From contig NC_016457.1 of assembly GCF_000226115.1 (NCBI RefSeq), forward strand, positions 7,812,001-7,876,000: 64,000 bases of DNA. Direction: 5' to 3'. Source of the DNA: Thermothielavioides terrestris NRRL 8126 (taxonomy: Eukaryota > Ascomycota > Sordariomycetes > Sordariales > Chaetomiaceae). Below, piece after piece: positions 10,796-21,056 of the stretch. The position numbers and the translations under genes are program-made. How positions within the stretch are numbered: the first letter of the stretch is position 1; every line of letters starts with the position of its first letter. Under the pieces are notes generated by a model. It searched no databases and was not told the origin of the DNA. It saw nothing but the letters and a program-made list of their open reading frames with translations.

Positions 10796-11704
10796 GTTGT
10801 TTCTGTTGTTTTGCTGTGTAAGCGCTGCGTTGATACCCTGGGAATCAGATCTCTTGTCTATCCGTTCCGGCCACCCCGACGTGGTGACGCAACTCTCGAT
10901 CAACCTCGACGCCCGGTCATTTATCATTTATCTAGTTCTTGGTCATAGGCGATGCCTGCCATACGCACGCTGCTAGGAAGCTTGGCCGAGGTCCTTCCGG
11001 AACGTTTGTGATTTGTTACCAGAAACATCGGAATTCATGCGTCCCGCTCTGCCAAGAGACGCACAGCCGGTTCAGCGCCCCCGGATGGCCCGGCTTTGGC
11101 GGTCATGAGAGTTGGGCCTTGAGCGTCGTTCAGGGGCTGGTTATATTGTTGTCTTAATCCTACTGAGTCCTCCGACCGAATTCCGAGTTTTCGACATTGT
11201 GATGTCATTCTTCTTGTGCCCTGTCAGATACTTTTCTCCTGTGCTGCACATGAGAACCCCGGCTGGAAAGGACGAAGTCAACATTGGGAGAGTTGCTGTG
11301 GCGCCCTCCGGTTGTTGTCTCAGGTCCATATCCGTTGAATGAATCACTTTGTCTTACCTACCTATTCAGCTTTCCAGATCACCGACCGACGCCTGCTGCC
11401 CGAGGATTCTGTAGAGATGCTGGCCACTGTAAAAAAGCCGAAACAGCAAGCCGGCCGACGAGGTCCTCAGCAAATTTGAGACGGAGATGGATATGGTCAA
11501 GGCGGTTTGTCTTGATTCTCGTCCACATTGTGCGAGCTGGCACGATGCATGGGATGGGCATTCTGGCAGCAACCGCATGAAGCTCGCCCGAGGTGCTTAA
11601 CAGAATAACGGCATGGCGACCGGTTCTCTATAGATACCGGGTGGCGATGCTAGAGCCCAACAGAGCAGAACGTGGTTGCAGCGTATCGACAAGCCAGGGG
11701 GACT
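10796..11704. other. Intergenic, no gene seen
   Basis: It lies upstream of the dehydrogenase and downstream of the aldolase, both on the minus strand. Only short, motif-free open frames; a tacctacctatt element at 11355-11366. Confidence 0.6.
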
Positions 11705-12761
11705 TCACCTCACAATGCTCTTCTCAATCGCAGCGACCTCGGCCAGCGCTCCCCTGATCTTTCGCTTGGCCTCCTCCGTAGGTGGCAGGTACGGCCTCCG
11801 GGGCATCATCTTCGCCTCGGCATCCTCCACCCCGGCCACGGGCGCAGTAAACACGCTCGCCGCATACTTGGTTGCCGCAATGCCGCCGGCCTTGAGCGCC
11901 TGCTCCGCGAGCGCCGCCTTCCGGTGCAACTCCAGCGCCTCCTGTGTCCTGCCCGCCTTGTACAAGTTGTACACCTCCACGATCGTCTTGGGGAACACGT
12001 TCGCAAACGCGGCGATGCAGCCTGCGCTGCCCACCGCCAGGCCCCCGATCAAGAAATCACTCTGCCCGCCAAACACGGCAAACCGCTCCGGCGGGAACTC
12101 GGCCGCCAGCCTGGTGATCTTGGCCACGCTCCCACACGTGAGCTTCACTCCCACGATATTCTCATGCTTCCTCACCAGCCTCGCAATAGCCTCACTGCCC
12201 AACTGTCAGCGGCCCTCTTTTTCCCCCCCCTTTTCTTCGCATCAACAAGCCAAGCCAGACTCACCTATCCAGATCTATCCCTCCGCACACCCCAGGGAAG
12301 TTATACACCACCACCCCGACCCCCTTCCGCGCACACTCCCGGGCGACGCGGTCGTAGAACCCCTCGACCACCTCGCCGACCCTGTCCACGCGCCCGAAAT
12401 ACCCCGGCGGCAGGAGCATCACGTAGTCGGCGCCCTCGGCGACCGCATCGTCCACAAACTCAAGCACCTGCCGCTCCGAGTGGCCGCCGACACCAACCAT
12501 GATCGGCGGCGGCCGCGCGCCGTCGTGCCCCCCGGGCGCCAGCGCCGCGCGCGCGCAGCGCACCAGCGCGCGCCGCTCCTCGCGCGTCAGCAGGAACGTC
12601 TCCGCGTTGGTGCCCAGCACCACCAGTCCCGCCAGGCCGGTCTGCAAGCCGAGGTAGCCGAAGTAACCCGCCTGCGAGGCCAGGTCGAGCGTGTCGGTCG
12701 CCGGGTCGAAGAGCGTCACGGCTGGGCACCAGACGCCCGAGGGCGGGACCGGGAAGGCCAT
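11705..12761 (-). CDS. DapA/DHDPS-family aldolase
   Basis: Exons 12761-12265 and 12194-11705 join (IDLD-SEAIARLV) to 328 residues, a TIM-barrel class I aldolase of the dihydrodipicolinate synthase/N-acetylneuraminate lyase superfamily. The Schiff-base lysine is in GVKLTCG (Lys183), the proton-relay tyrosine in VVYNFPG (Tyr153), and the substrate loop reads GTNAET in place of the usual GTTGE. Fungal members include 4-hydroxy-2-oxoglutarate aldolases and L-threo-3-deoxy-hexulosonate aldolase of galacturonate breakdown. No pectin or proline gene is adjacent, so the substrate stays open. No targeting signal is obvious, so it is probably cytosolic. Confidence 0.85.
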
Positions 12762-13779
12762 TTTCTTCTTTTCTTTCTTGGAAGAAGGGGGGGTTGGGGT
12801 GGAGGGGGAAAGGAGGTTGGGATGAGGGGGGATTTGGCGAGAGTTGGGGAAAGATGGCTGGGGAAAGGTGGATGAGGGGTCCTGGAGGGTTAAGTAGCCT
12901 GGAAGCGTTTCGGTGAGAAAGATGAGATCGGGCGAGTTGGAAGTTGGCAGCGATTGGGCTCGAGTTAACTCCTGCGGTAGGCTCGCAGTGGAGTGTCATG
13001 CTTGTGTAAGTGAGAAGAGTGGGGACACCGCTGCCGGTTAGGCACGGCAATGAGGGACGGCGGATGGACAACACACAGCCGGTCTGGAAGCAAGTTCGAG
13101 AGGGATCTACGGTGAGAACCCCCAAGAACCAAGAGTTGACCTGCCATGAATGACGTTAGCTGTTTGGGCAGCCCCACGCTTGTTCAGGGCGCCGATGTCA
13201 CGGCGGGACAGGGCCGGGCGCCGGGAGCGACCCCGCGCGGCAGCGGCCCAACGCCGGGGCAAGATATCCCGAGCAGCAAGAGCATTGAGCGGTCTCGTCC
13301 AGTCCACGAGACAGCAGATCTACCAAGGTACCTCACACCACAAAAGCCCATGCTCAAGCAACGATTCAAGGCCAGGTGGTGCCCGCCCATGTATCTTGTT
13401 CATGTCTTCAACATCAATGGTATTAGAACAGATTTTGTCTCGGTGTGCCAAGCAAACCCCATGCCGCGAACGAAAAGCAGGGAGAAAAGAAGCGGGAAAA
13501 GAAATGAGAAATGGCCGTTGAAACACAAGGCGTCAGAGCACAGAGAGAAGAAAAAACGTCAAAGAAGGAAGAAGAAGCAGCAGGGGTAAAAAAAAGAGAA
13601 ACGAAAAAAAGGCCTAGGAACTCATCGCGCGCCCAGCAGAACTGTACGTATATCCACCCGTATGCCGCATCTCCTGGCACAAAATCCCCAGCCAGGCCGC
13701 TCCGCCGTGCTCTACCTCGCCAGCAAAACCAAGCGAACTATCCATCAGCCCTTAAGGCCCACCCTCCCCATCAGCCCCC
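12762..13779. other. Intergenic, no gene seen
   Basis: Aldolase promoter on one side and 3' UTR of the WHI2-like gene on the other. A purine-rich stretch at 13480-13620 gives lysine/glutamate-rich open frames with no family resemblance. Confidence 0.6.
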
Positions 13780-15757
13780 TCAGCGCAAGCCGATGACGCT
13801 CATCTCGAGCGTCCAGACCCTGCGGATCCAGACCTTGAGCTTGGTGCCGGGGGGCAGGCCCTCGACGTTCTCGAGCTCGACGCCCTCCCACCAGCAGCGG
13901 CGGGCGGGCTTGCGCCAGAAGAGCAGCAGCTTCTGCGCCATGCCGACGGCGCCGCTGCCCATGTCGTTGCCGCGGATGTCGGAGCGCAGGCGCGCCAGCG
14001 CGAGCGAGCAGATGACCGCCTTGCTGGGCTCGCCCGCCCGGTGGCCCCAGCGGTCGTCGTGGTTGAAGCCTCTGCGTTTCGCCGGGACCGAAGGGTTAGC
14101 GTGTTGGAAGAAAAAAAAAACAAGATAGAGAAAAGGACGGTAGTAAAAAAAATAAAAAAAAAGAAAAAAAAGAAAAAATAAAAAAAGAAAAAGAAAGAAA
14201 AAAAAGAAAGAAAAAAAATCCTCACCCCGCTGTCAGCATCTCAATGAGATGCGCCTCGGTGGTCCCCGGCTCGTCGCTTTTCTTCAGGCCGCTGAAGATG
14301 CCGTCCTGCTTGAGCAGCGCCCGGGCGGCCGCCCGCTTGACCTCCATCATCTCGGCCTGCTCGATGTCCTGCCTGGGCGGGATGGCGTAGAAGTCGAGGT
14401 CCTCGCGCAGCACGATGATGCCGGCTCGCCGACTGCTTTCGTCCCGCGCGCCGGGCTCGAGCGGCACCACCCCGTCGACGCCATCGCTGCTGGGCTCCGC
14501 CGGTATGCTCTGCGCTACGTTCCGGAAGAAGTCCAGCATGTATTGCAACGATGCCGGGTCGTACTGCGAGTGAAAATTGCGCGTCAGCCGAGGGGGTATA
14601 CACTGTGGAAGATATCGGGTACATATAGGAAGAATCCTTGCGGGGCAGTCCTTTTCGTATCTCGGCGCTGCAAGATTCCCCTCGGTGATGCCGAAGGTGC
14701 TTGGGTTCCGCTGAGCAGCGTCTCCGTCTTTGACGTCTTTGCCATAGGAGAAAGAAAAAAAAAATGAACTCACATCAACTAGAACTGCATCATTCTCCCC
14801 AAAGCCACCCATATGCCCTTCAGGAAAGAGGCCGTTTGGAAAGAGCGAAAGGAGGACGAATTCGGGTAATGTTAGCAGCTCGTCCCTCGATAGCTTAAAG
14901 CGGGTGCCCCTGTGTCAAGCAGTCAGCCTCCTGCAACGTTACCACACTGAGCCAACCGCATGGAATCGTACCGCAGGTCCATCAAAATCGTCTCATCGCC
15001 GGGAACATCTGCGGGCGGCGCGCATGGTTAGCCTTTTGACAATCAGGTCTCTCGTTTCCTGCGGAGGTGGCAACGAACCTCCTAAAGGATTGATCGCCGG
15101 CCCGCCTTGCTGAACCTGAGTAATGATACTCGAGGCGCCTCCTGCGGCAGCCATCAGGTAGGTGAATGATTGGAGGGGGCTGGAACCCTCCGAGTACGCC
15201 GGCGGCGGCTCTGCTTCTTCGTCCTTGGCGGTGCGCGAAGGCTCGCCCGCGGTGCCCTTGGTATCCTGCGGGAGCGCGCGCTTGGTCTCGTCGCGGAACC
15301 GTACGGCGGCGGACGCGCTGTTCGAGGACTCGGGCGCTACCTGCTCGGACGGCTCATACGCAGGTGCCGCGGCGGAGGCTGCCGCGGGCTCGGGCTCGTC
15401 GCCGGGTGCGTCGGCGGGCTTGTACGGCTCGCACGGCTCGAGGACGGACGCCGAAGCTCCGTGGCCGTGGCTGGGAAAGAGCGACGAAAACGAGGGTGGC
15501 GGCCGGAAGGCGGAACTGCCCGAGGCCTCAGAGGCGGGATACTGGGGCGGCGGAGAGCGCTGGCGGGATGGGGTGCCGTCGTCGTCGTCGGCGGAGTTAA
15601 GAAGCAGCTCGGCGTCGACCTCGGCGGTGAGGCACACGAGATTCGTCTCGGCCACGGTGTCTAGCGGCTCCGGAATTCCTGCTTCCTCTTCAACACTGCG
15701 CCGTTTGCCGGGGGCGTGCCCAAAGGACGAGCTGCCGGAAGGCCGCCGGTCGGACAA
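13780..15757 (-). CDS. WHI2-like BTB/POZ domain protein (start uncertain)
   Basis: Five exons (to 15079, 15008-14972, 14909-14774, 14563-14226, 14071-13780) join in phase to about 493 residues. The first ~225 residues are a disordered Ser/Pro/Glu-rich region. Then comes a BTB/POZ fold of the fungal WHI2-like type: ETILMDLRGTRFKLSRDELL, LPEFVLLSLFPNGLFPEGHMGGF, YDPASLQYMLDFFRNVAQ, and a C-terminal WW-rich half (CWWEGVELENVEGLPPG). In yeast, Whi2 works with Psr phosphatases in stress response and TORC1 restraint; the filamentous homologues are mostly unstudied. The codon at 15757 is TTG, not ATG; the frame stays open further upstream without an ATG, so a short 5' exon is probably missing. Intron 14225-14072 carries a long pyrimidine tract. 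Confidence 0.78.
14108..14219. repeat. A/G homopurine tract inside an intron
   Basis: About 110 nt of nearly pure A with scattered G on the plus strand (T/C on the coding strand), within the fourth intron of the WHI2-like gene. It may serve as an extended polypyrimidine tract. Confidence 0.8.
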
Positions 15758-16603
15758 CGTGGCGGTTACGAATGCGCAGCTGGGCGGGTGGGTGCGTTAT
15801 TCCGGAGGCTCGTGACACTCGGAGTTCGCTCGGCGGCCACTGTGCTCGTGAATTGTCGAGCTCGAGGTTGCAACAGGATGGGCCGGCCGCAAAGGTGATT
15901 GAGCGGCGGTTATGTTAGCGAAAGGTGCCCAGGGGCCCCCAGATGCGCCCAACGACAGATGAATGGCTGATTCGGCCGACTTATCCACACGTATCCAATG
16001 ACAAACCCGGACGAGTGGAAGCTCAGATACTGAAAACCAGAGGTGAGGCGGGAAACATGGATGAAGAAGCCGTGCGGAGTGTAGCACGCCAGAGGTTCGT
16101 CCGTCCAAAGGGCTGTCAGCTTGTTAGGCTGGTTACCCAGGGATGCCTGAGATGAGCTTCACTTAACTCTCTTAACACTCCTGACAATCGCTGCCGAATT
16201 CCTATTCGATGCCTGCGTCGAGGAAGTGACCACATTTGTGGAGACCTAGGTTGGCCAACCGCTGGCTGCACAGCTGGCGTAGCCGCCCCTAAAGTGAACC
16301 AATCACTGACTTATGCTTGTTGAGCGACTGGAGCGAGCGGGACAGTGCACCACAGTCCCTGAACTCGCTCAGTCAAGCATCTTTCAGAAGAACTTGGAAC
16401 ATCGCTTGGCTATCTTTGAAAGCTTCCGGAGCACCAGGACAGTCGCAATGCGCATGCTGACAGTTTTCTGCCTTGCAATACCTTGCACAAATGCACGATT
16501 CCGAGTTCATTCCATGATATACATGCCCTTGGATATTTGCAGCAGTCGGCATGCACTACCTGTAACATGAACATGCCGCAGCCACGGGCTTGCATGAGTT
16601 CTC
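15758..16603. other. Intergenic; may hide the 5' exon of the WHI2-like gene
   Basis: The promoter and probably the true start of the WHI2-like gene lie here, but I could not place an ATG with a convincing splice. The 3' UTR of the G-patch gene is at the other end. Confidence 0.5.
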
Positions 16604-18835
16604 TCAATCGTCGTCATCACTATCGCCAAATATGGCTTTGAACACTTCCTCTCCGGCTCTTTTGCCTTCTAGGGCCTCATTCCTGCTCGAGTCGACCACA
16701 GCCTTCTCGGAGGCCGGGGTTCGCCCCGGAGTCTCCGAGTCGGCTAGTTCCCTCGGGGTGCCGTTCGAAGCAGCAGAGACGGGGCCCGACTCTGACGCCA
16801 GCGGCTCCTGGCGCAAAGAGCCATAGTCTTGGGGCATGTCATAGTGCGATGGGATATTGTACTTCGGCTTGCTCGGTTCGGATGCGGCGTGTTCGTCCGG
16901 CAGCACATGCGCGGGAGGCTTCACATTGAACCTCTTGCAGAGCAGTCGAGTGGGGTAGAAATCAGCAACAGACCTCGTCATGGGCCCAAACATGCCAAGC
17001 TTGGCCGCTTCCTCGGCCGGATCCTGGGGCTTGGGCGGAGGTTTCGACAGGAGTTCTCCGGCCCCCGCCTCGGCAGTCGAGCCGTTGCCGGAGCGCGTTG
17101 CTGTGGAGGTCGTGAAGCGGCTCGCCATGAGACCGGTCATCGGCTTGAAGATCCTCGCGCAGGAATAAAACTCTTGCAGCTCCCTCAGCCACTCTTCGCT
17201 GTTCATCTTCGGCGGCTGGGCCCCCGGGGTCGCCCTGAAGCCCGCTTGGTACTCGAGGAACGCGATGTATCTTGAGCGTTTCGCCTCGTCATCGGCATAA
17301 GGAGCATTGCCGCTACTGCCCCTGGAGATGGCAGCCACGGCCGTTTCCTTGTCTAGTCTTGGGACGCGACTGAGCAGCTCTTTCAAGCGGTCGGCTTCGC
17401 TGAGCGCATGCCCCGCGGGAACCTCGCCGCGGGCCGGAGGGAGGTCGGTCCTGCCAGTGACAGCGGCCAGCCGCTCCCGTGCTTCTGCAGACATGAAGTC
17501 GAAGACGGATTTTCCGGGAAGCTGTTCTTCACCGAGGATCGCCGCGCGGGCCTTCGGGTCGAGCGTCGACGCTTTGGCCGCGTCCGCCGCAGAGACGTAG
17601 CCAGTTGGCCCTTCCCGAGACTTCGCCTGCTTTGCTGACACCCAGCCTGGAGGTATCTGTGGAGGAGGGTACTTTCCCTCATCGTTGATTCCAGACGTTA
17701 GGGCGTCGGGCTCCTTGCCGAAGACGAATCCCTCCAGCGGCAGCCGTCCATCGTGGCATTTCCGGACGCCGAGGGCCACTTTTCCAAGAGCTGGTTTCTT
17801 GGACGGTATAAATGTTGGTTTTGTCTTCAATGTGGGATTTATCATCGAGGTCGCCGCTTTTTTCTTCTTTTTATCCCCTCCTATTACTCGGTTGTAAGAT
17901 ATTCGCGGACCTATTTCGTATGGATCTTCGTCATCGGACCCGGTGTCATTCAAGATTCCCACCCCGATGCCTCCTCGACCCTTGTCTCGCTGTTTCTTGC
18001 GGGTCGGAGCCAGCGTGAATCTCGGCCGCCCAAAATCCCCGATACCTGTGTCGTCGTCCTCCTCGGATTCGTTTGCCCTCGTCGCCGTCGCCGCGAGGCC
18101 GACCGGCGTCAACCTAGTCTCTCCCGCGTAACCCAGCCCCTTGTGGTCGGTTTTGCGGACGAAGCTGATCATTGGCACGTTCTCTGGCGCAAAAAGATAT
18201 GTCTCGCCGGCACCGGTGCCGTCGCTGGGTAGGTCGAGACGGGCTTGCCTGCGGATCTTGGGGCCAATTCCTTGGCCATCTTTCCAACCCATTCTCCGGA
18301 GCAGCTTCGTCCCAATGGTCTCCCCTTCGACGCGGAGCAGGCCCATGAGGCCGCTCGTTCTTGTTGCATCGTCCGCGGTCGTGCCCAGCCCGGAAAACGA
18401 AGCTTGTGTTTGGATCCTCCGCGATTCCTCGGCATCAGCCAGGTCCTCCTCGTCCATGAAATCCTCCGGGCGTTGCTGGACGGCGTTCGGGTCATCCTTG
18501 CGGCGGTTCGTGCGGGAAGAAACGAAGGACGAGGGCGTCCATCCTTCTTTGGAACCCACGGTGTTGAAATAACTGGGGAGCAAGTCAGCAGGCGGGCGCA
18601 TTGCAATCGCAAGCTTGGGCAGAACTCACCCTGCGCTCCATCCACCGGTAAATGCGCCGTGGAATCTCTTCCTCCCCCGCTCATCCCTCACCTCCTGCTT
18701 CCACAGCGGGACGTAGGAGCCATCGTCGCGGACCTCGGGGTCGAGCGGCGGGAGCGGTGTCCCATAAAAGACGAAGGGGGATTGTTGCGCTGTAAGGTCA
18801 GCCTCGTATGTGGCACGCGACCTCTTGTAGGACAT
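16604..18835 (-). CDS. G-patch splicing factor, GPATCH1/TOUGH type
   Basis: Exons 18835-18630 and 18572-16604 give 724 residues. The N-terminus ([44 protein letters not shown], described here in parts: [43 protein letters not shown]) is the G-patch-associated N-terminal domain. A G-patch follows at about 156-180 ([17 protein letters not shown]). Later segments [29 protein letters not shown] and [10 protein letters not shown] are conserved blocks of this family. It ends in an acidic DSDDDD tail. GPATCH1/TGH proteins are nuclear, associate with the spliceosome, and activate DEAH helicases through the G-patch. Identity is firm; the partner helicase is inference. Confidence 0.9.
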
Positions 18836-21056
18836 GGAGAAGGCAAAACGCAGGGTGGTGGTGACAAGGGCTCGAAACTGTTGAATAAATTGAGCCTCGA
18901 TGATGGTTTGTCACGAATCGCGCATTTGATCAGTTGTGGGGCTGTAGCAGTTATCGGCTCGTTCAGAGGCACTAAAAGGAAGGCGGTGGGTAAGGAGGTG
19001 CCAAGCTTTCACTGGGCCGTACACCTACGACTGTGGAGGGGAGCTCTCCAGTGATCTTCTGCCATTACAAAGCATTTGCAGCTCTGCTGAGGCCCACATA
19101 CCGGGGAAGCTGCTTGGGACGGAGCACTCCCGTCCAACAGGCAGGCCTGGGAACATGCCGCAAAGCTGGCAAGGACGCTGAGATACCTGGTATGTCGATG
19201 GCCCTGTATCAATGAAACCCGGTTGTGTAACTCTGCATAGTACCCCTGTCGCCAGCTCCCAGGTCAGGGGGCATTCGTGGCATGGCCGCCCTCCTTCAGT
19301 TGTGACGGTGACGTTATTCACCAATCCAGAACCGCCCGAAGATTACCTGATATCATGGTGCTGGTAGGGAAACGGACATGATATCGCTCGTCCATATATC
19401 GTCGATTTCGGTCGACTGTGGTGCAACATGGCTGCAAATGGTCTTCACTGCCATTCTCCATGCAAAATGTGCGTAACGTTATGGTTGGCTTTGATTACAG
19501 GTTGGATCACATATCCCTACCTGAGTTCGCACGATCCTGGGCGTAAAAGCGGTGTAATTACAACCCGAGTGCAGCAGCTGTGCTTATCTCTGGAAGGAAC
19601 AACACAAATACTGTGAAGAGAAGATTCTGGAGACGAGAAGAGCATTTCCAAGGAACTATATCTCAACATTGAGACCTATTTAAGGAGGCAGACCCGGAAA
19701 GTATGATCTGGTGCAAGGCCGGCATCCTTCAACAGTAACTCTATCCGTGGCGGATGCAAACAAGTTTCAGCCCAAGCTCGGTCCGAGTCCCGCTAACATA
19801 CCATTCTTCAACACGGCAGAAACCAACGGGAGCCATCTGTCTGGACTGTTTGCTTCGAGGAAAGCCAGGTATGGGCCTGGGAAGTGATTGCTCGTCGGCC
19901 GCCTTCTTTGTGGCCTGATTGGGTTGGTGCAGCCACCATGCATCACGGGGCGCAGGAGCGATCGGACAGCCGCAGAGCGAGGCCTGCAGAACGAAATGAG
20001 CAGGGACCGCAAAGTCGCTAAGGAAGGAGACAGCATGCAGGAAGGCAATGCCATGTCCTGCCCAAGGTCAGGTAGGTAGCTGGAGACTTTCATCTGCGGC
20101 AAACTACCTGACCTTACGGATACTGACCAAGAGTCTGAAGCGCTGTAACACAGGATGGACCACGGGCCGGACGAGGTACGCTTCCGCATTGCATGCTCGT
20201 CCAACTCCGGCAGCCAGCAGCAACAGTTGGGCACAAATGAAGTGGAAGAAATCAGAGAGGACCGTCCCATGCTCTCAACACGATACCTTATGCTCATTTA
20301 CAGTGAATCACGAGCCAAGGACTCAGGGAGAGTTAGCTGTCTAGTTCAAAGCATTGTCGAAAGTGCTGTGTAAGAAACTAAAACCCCAGTATCGGTAATG
20401 TAAGGTGTTTCCATTACACTATAAATGCGCGCCACCCACTACGCAGTGGGTGTTGCCCAACCTGGAAGCCTGAGTGGTTTGGTTACCGCCTCCTGAACCA
20501 CCACTGCCGGGCGCTCTCAGCTCCCAGCCCAAACGCACCAACTCCGGTCCCCCCTCAATCTGTCTACGGTGAAGCTGCTTGGGCTGCCCAACCCTCAAGC
20601 GACACAACTGCCTTCCAGATCGCACCGCACATTTAGCAACACAATATCGAGCCACACAAGAAGCACCCGCCAGGTTCCGCAGGAGGAAGAAAACAAAGGC
20701 GCCCAGCGCCAATTCTTTGCCTGCGGCCAGTCTGCACGCCCCCGGCTCAGCTCCCGTCGCGATCCTTGCCTCACGCCGTCATTTCTCGCGCGCCCTTCGC
20801 CGATCGATCGCCGCCATCCCCCCAGTCCTTCCACGGCAGTCTTCCTCGTTGCCGACGTGTGACCGCCGTGCGGTGTAATCTTCTCTCCTCGCAGCGGATC
20901 GCATCTGACACGGAGCTGAATGGTTGTGTTTCCGAGTCTGGCTGTTCTCTGAGCGACCCGATTTCCAGCGGCCGGCTCGAGTGGCTGCAGTCAGCACACC
21001 TGGGACAGCACATGCACTAGCCGCCTGCGTGGACTCTTGTGTCTGTCTCGCCTGCC
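18836..21056. other. Long shared upstream region of the G-patch and KIN1 genes
   Basis: About 2.2 kb between two divergent genes. I see no gene: open frames are short or lack motifs. It holds a TATA candidate and hairpin at 20420-20452 and a long pyrimidine-rich leader before the KIN1 ATG. Elements ggtaggtagc at 20071 and ctacctgacctta at 20104 repeat motifs seen elsewhere in the window. Confidence 0.55.
20420..20452 (+). promoter_or_regulatory. TATA box with adjacent hairpin upstream of KIN1
   Basis: TATAAAT at 20420-20426 is followed by a perfect 8-bp stem with a 4-nt loop (CACCCACT-ACGC-AGTGGGTG, 20433-20452). The KIN1 ATG is about 630 nt downstream, so the leader would be long. Confidence 0.35.

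Noticed and set aside
19767..20297. 176-codon minus-strand open frame upstream of KIN1
   Set aside because: Low-complexity Ser/Leu/Arg composition and overlap with the probable promoter; no recognisable features.
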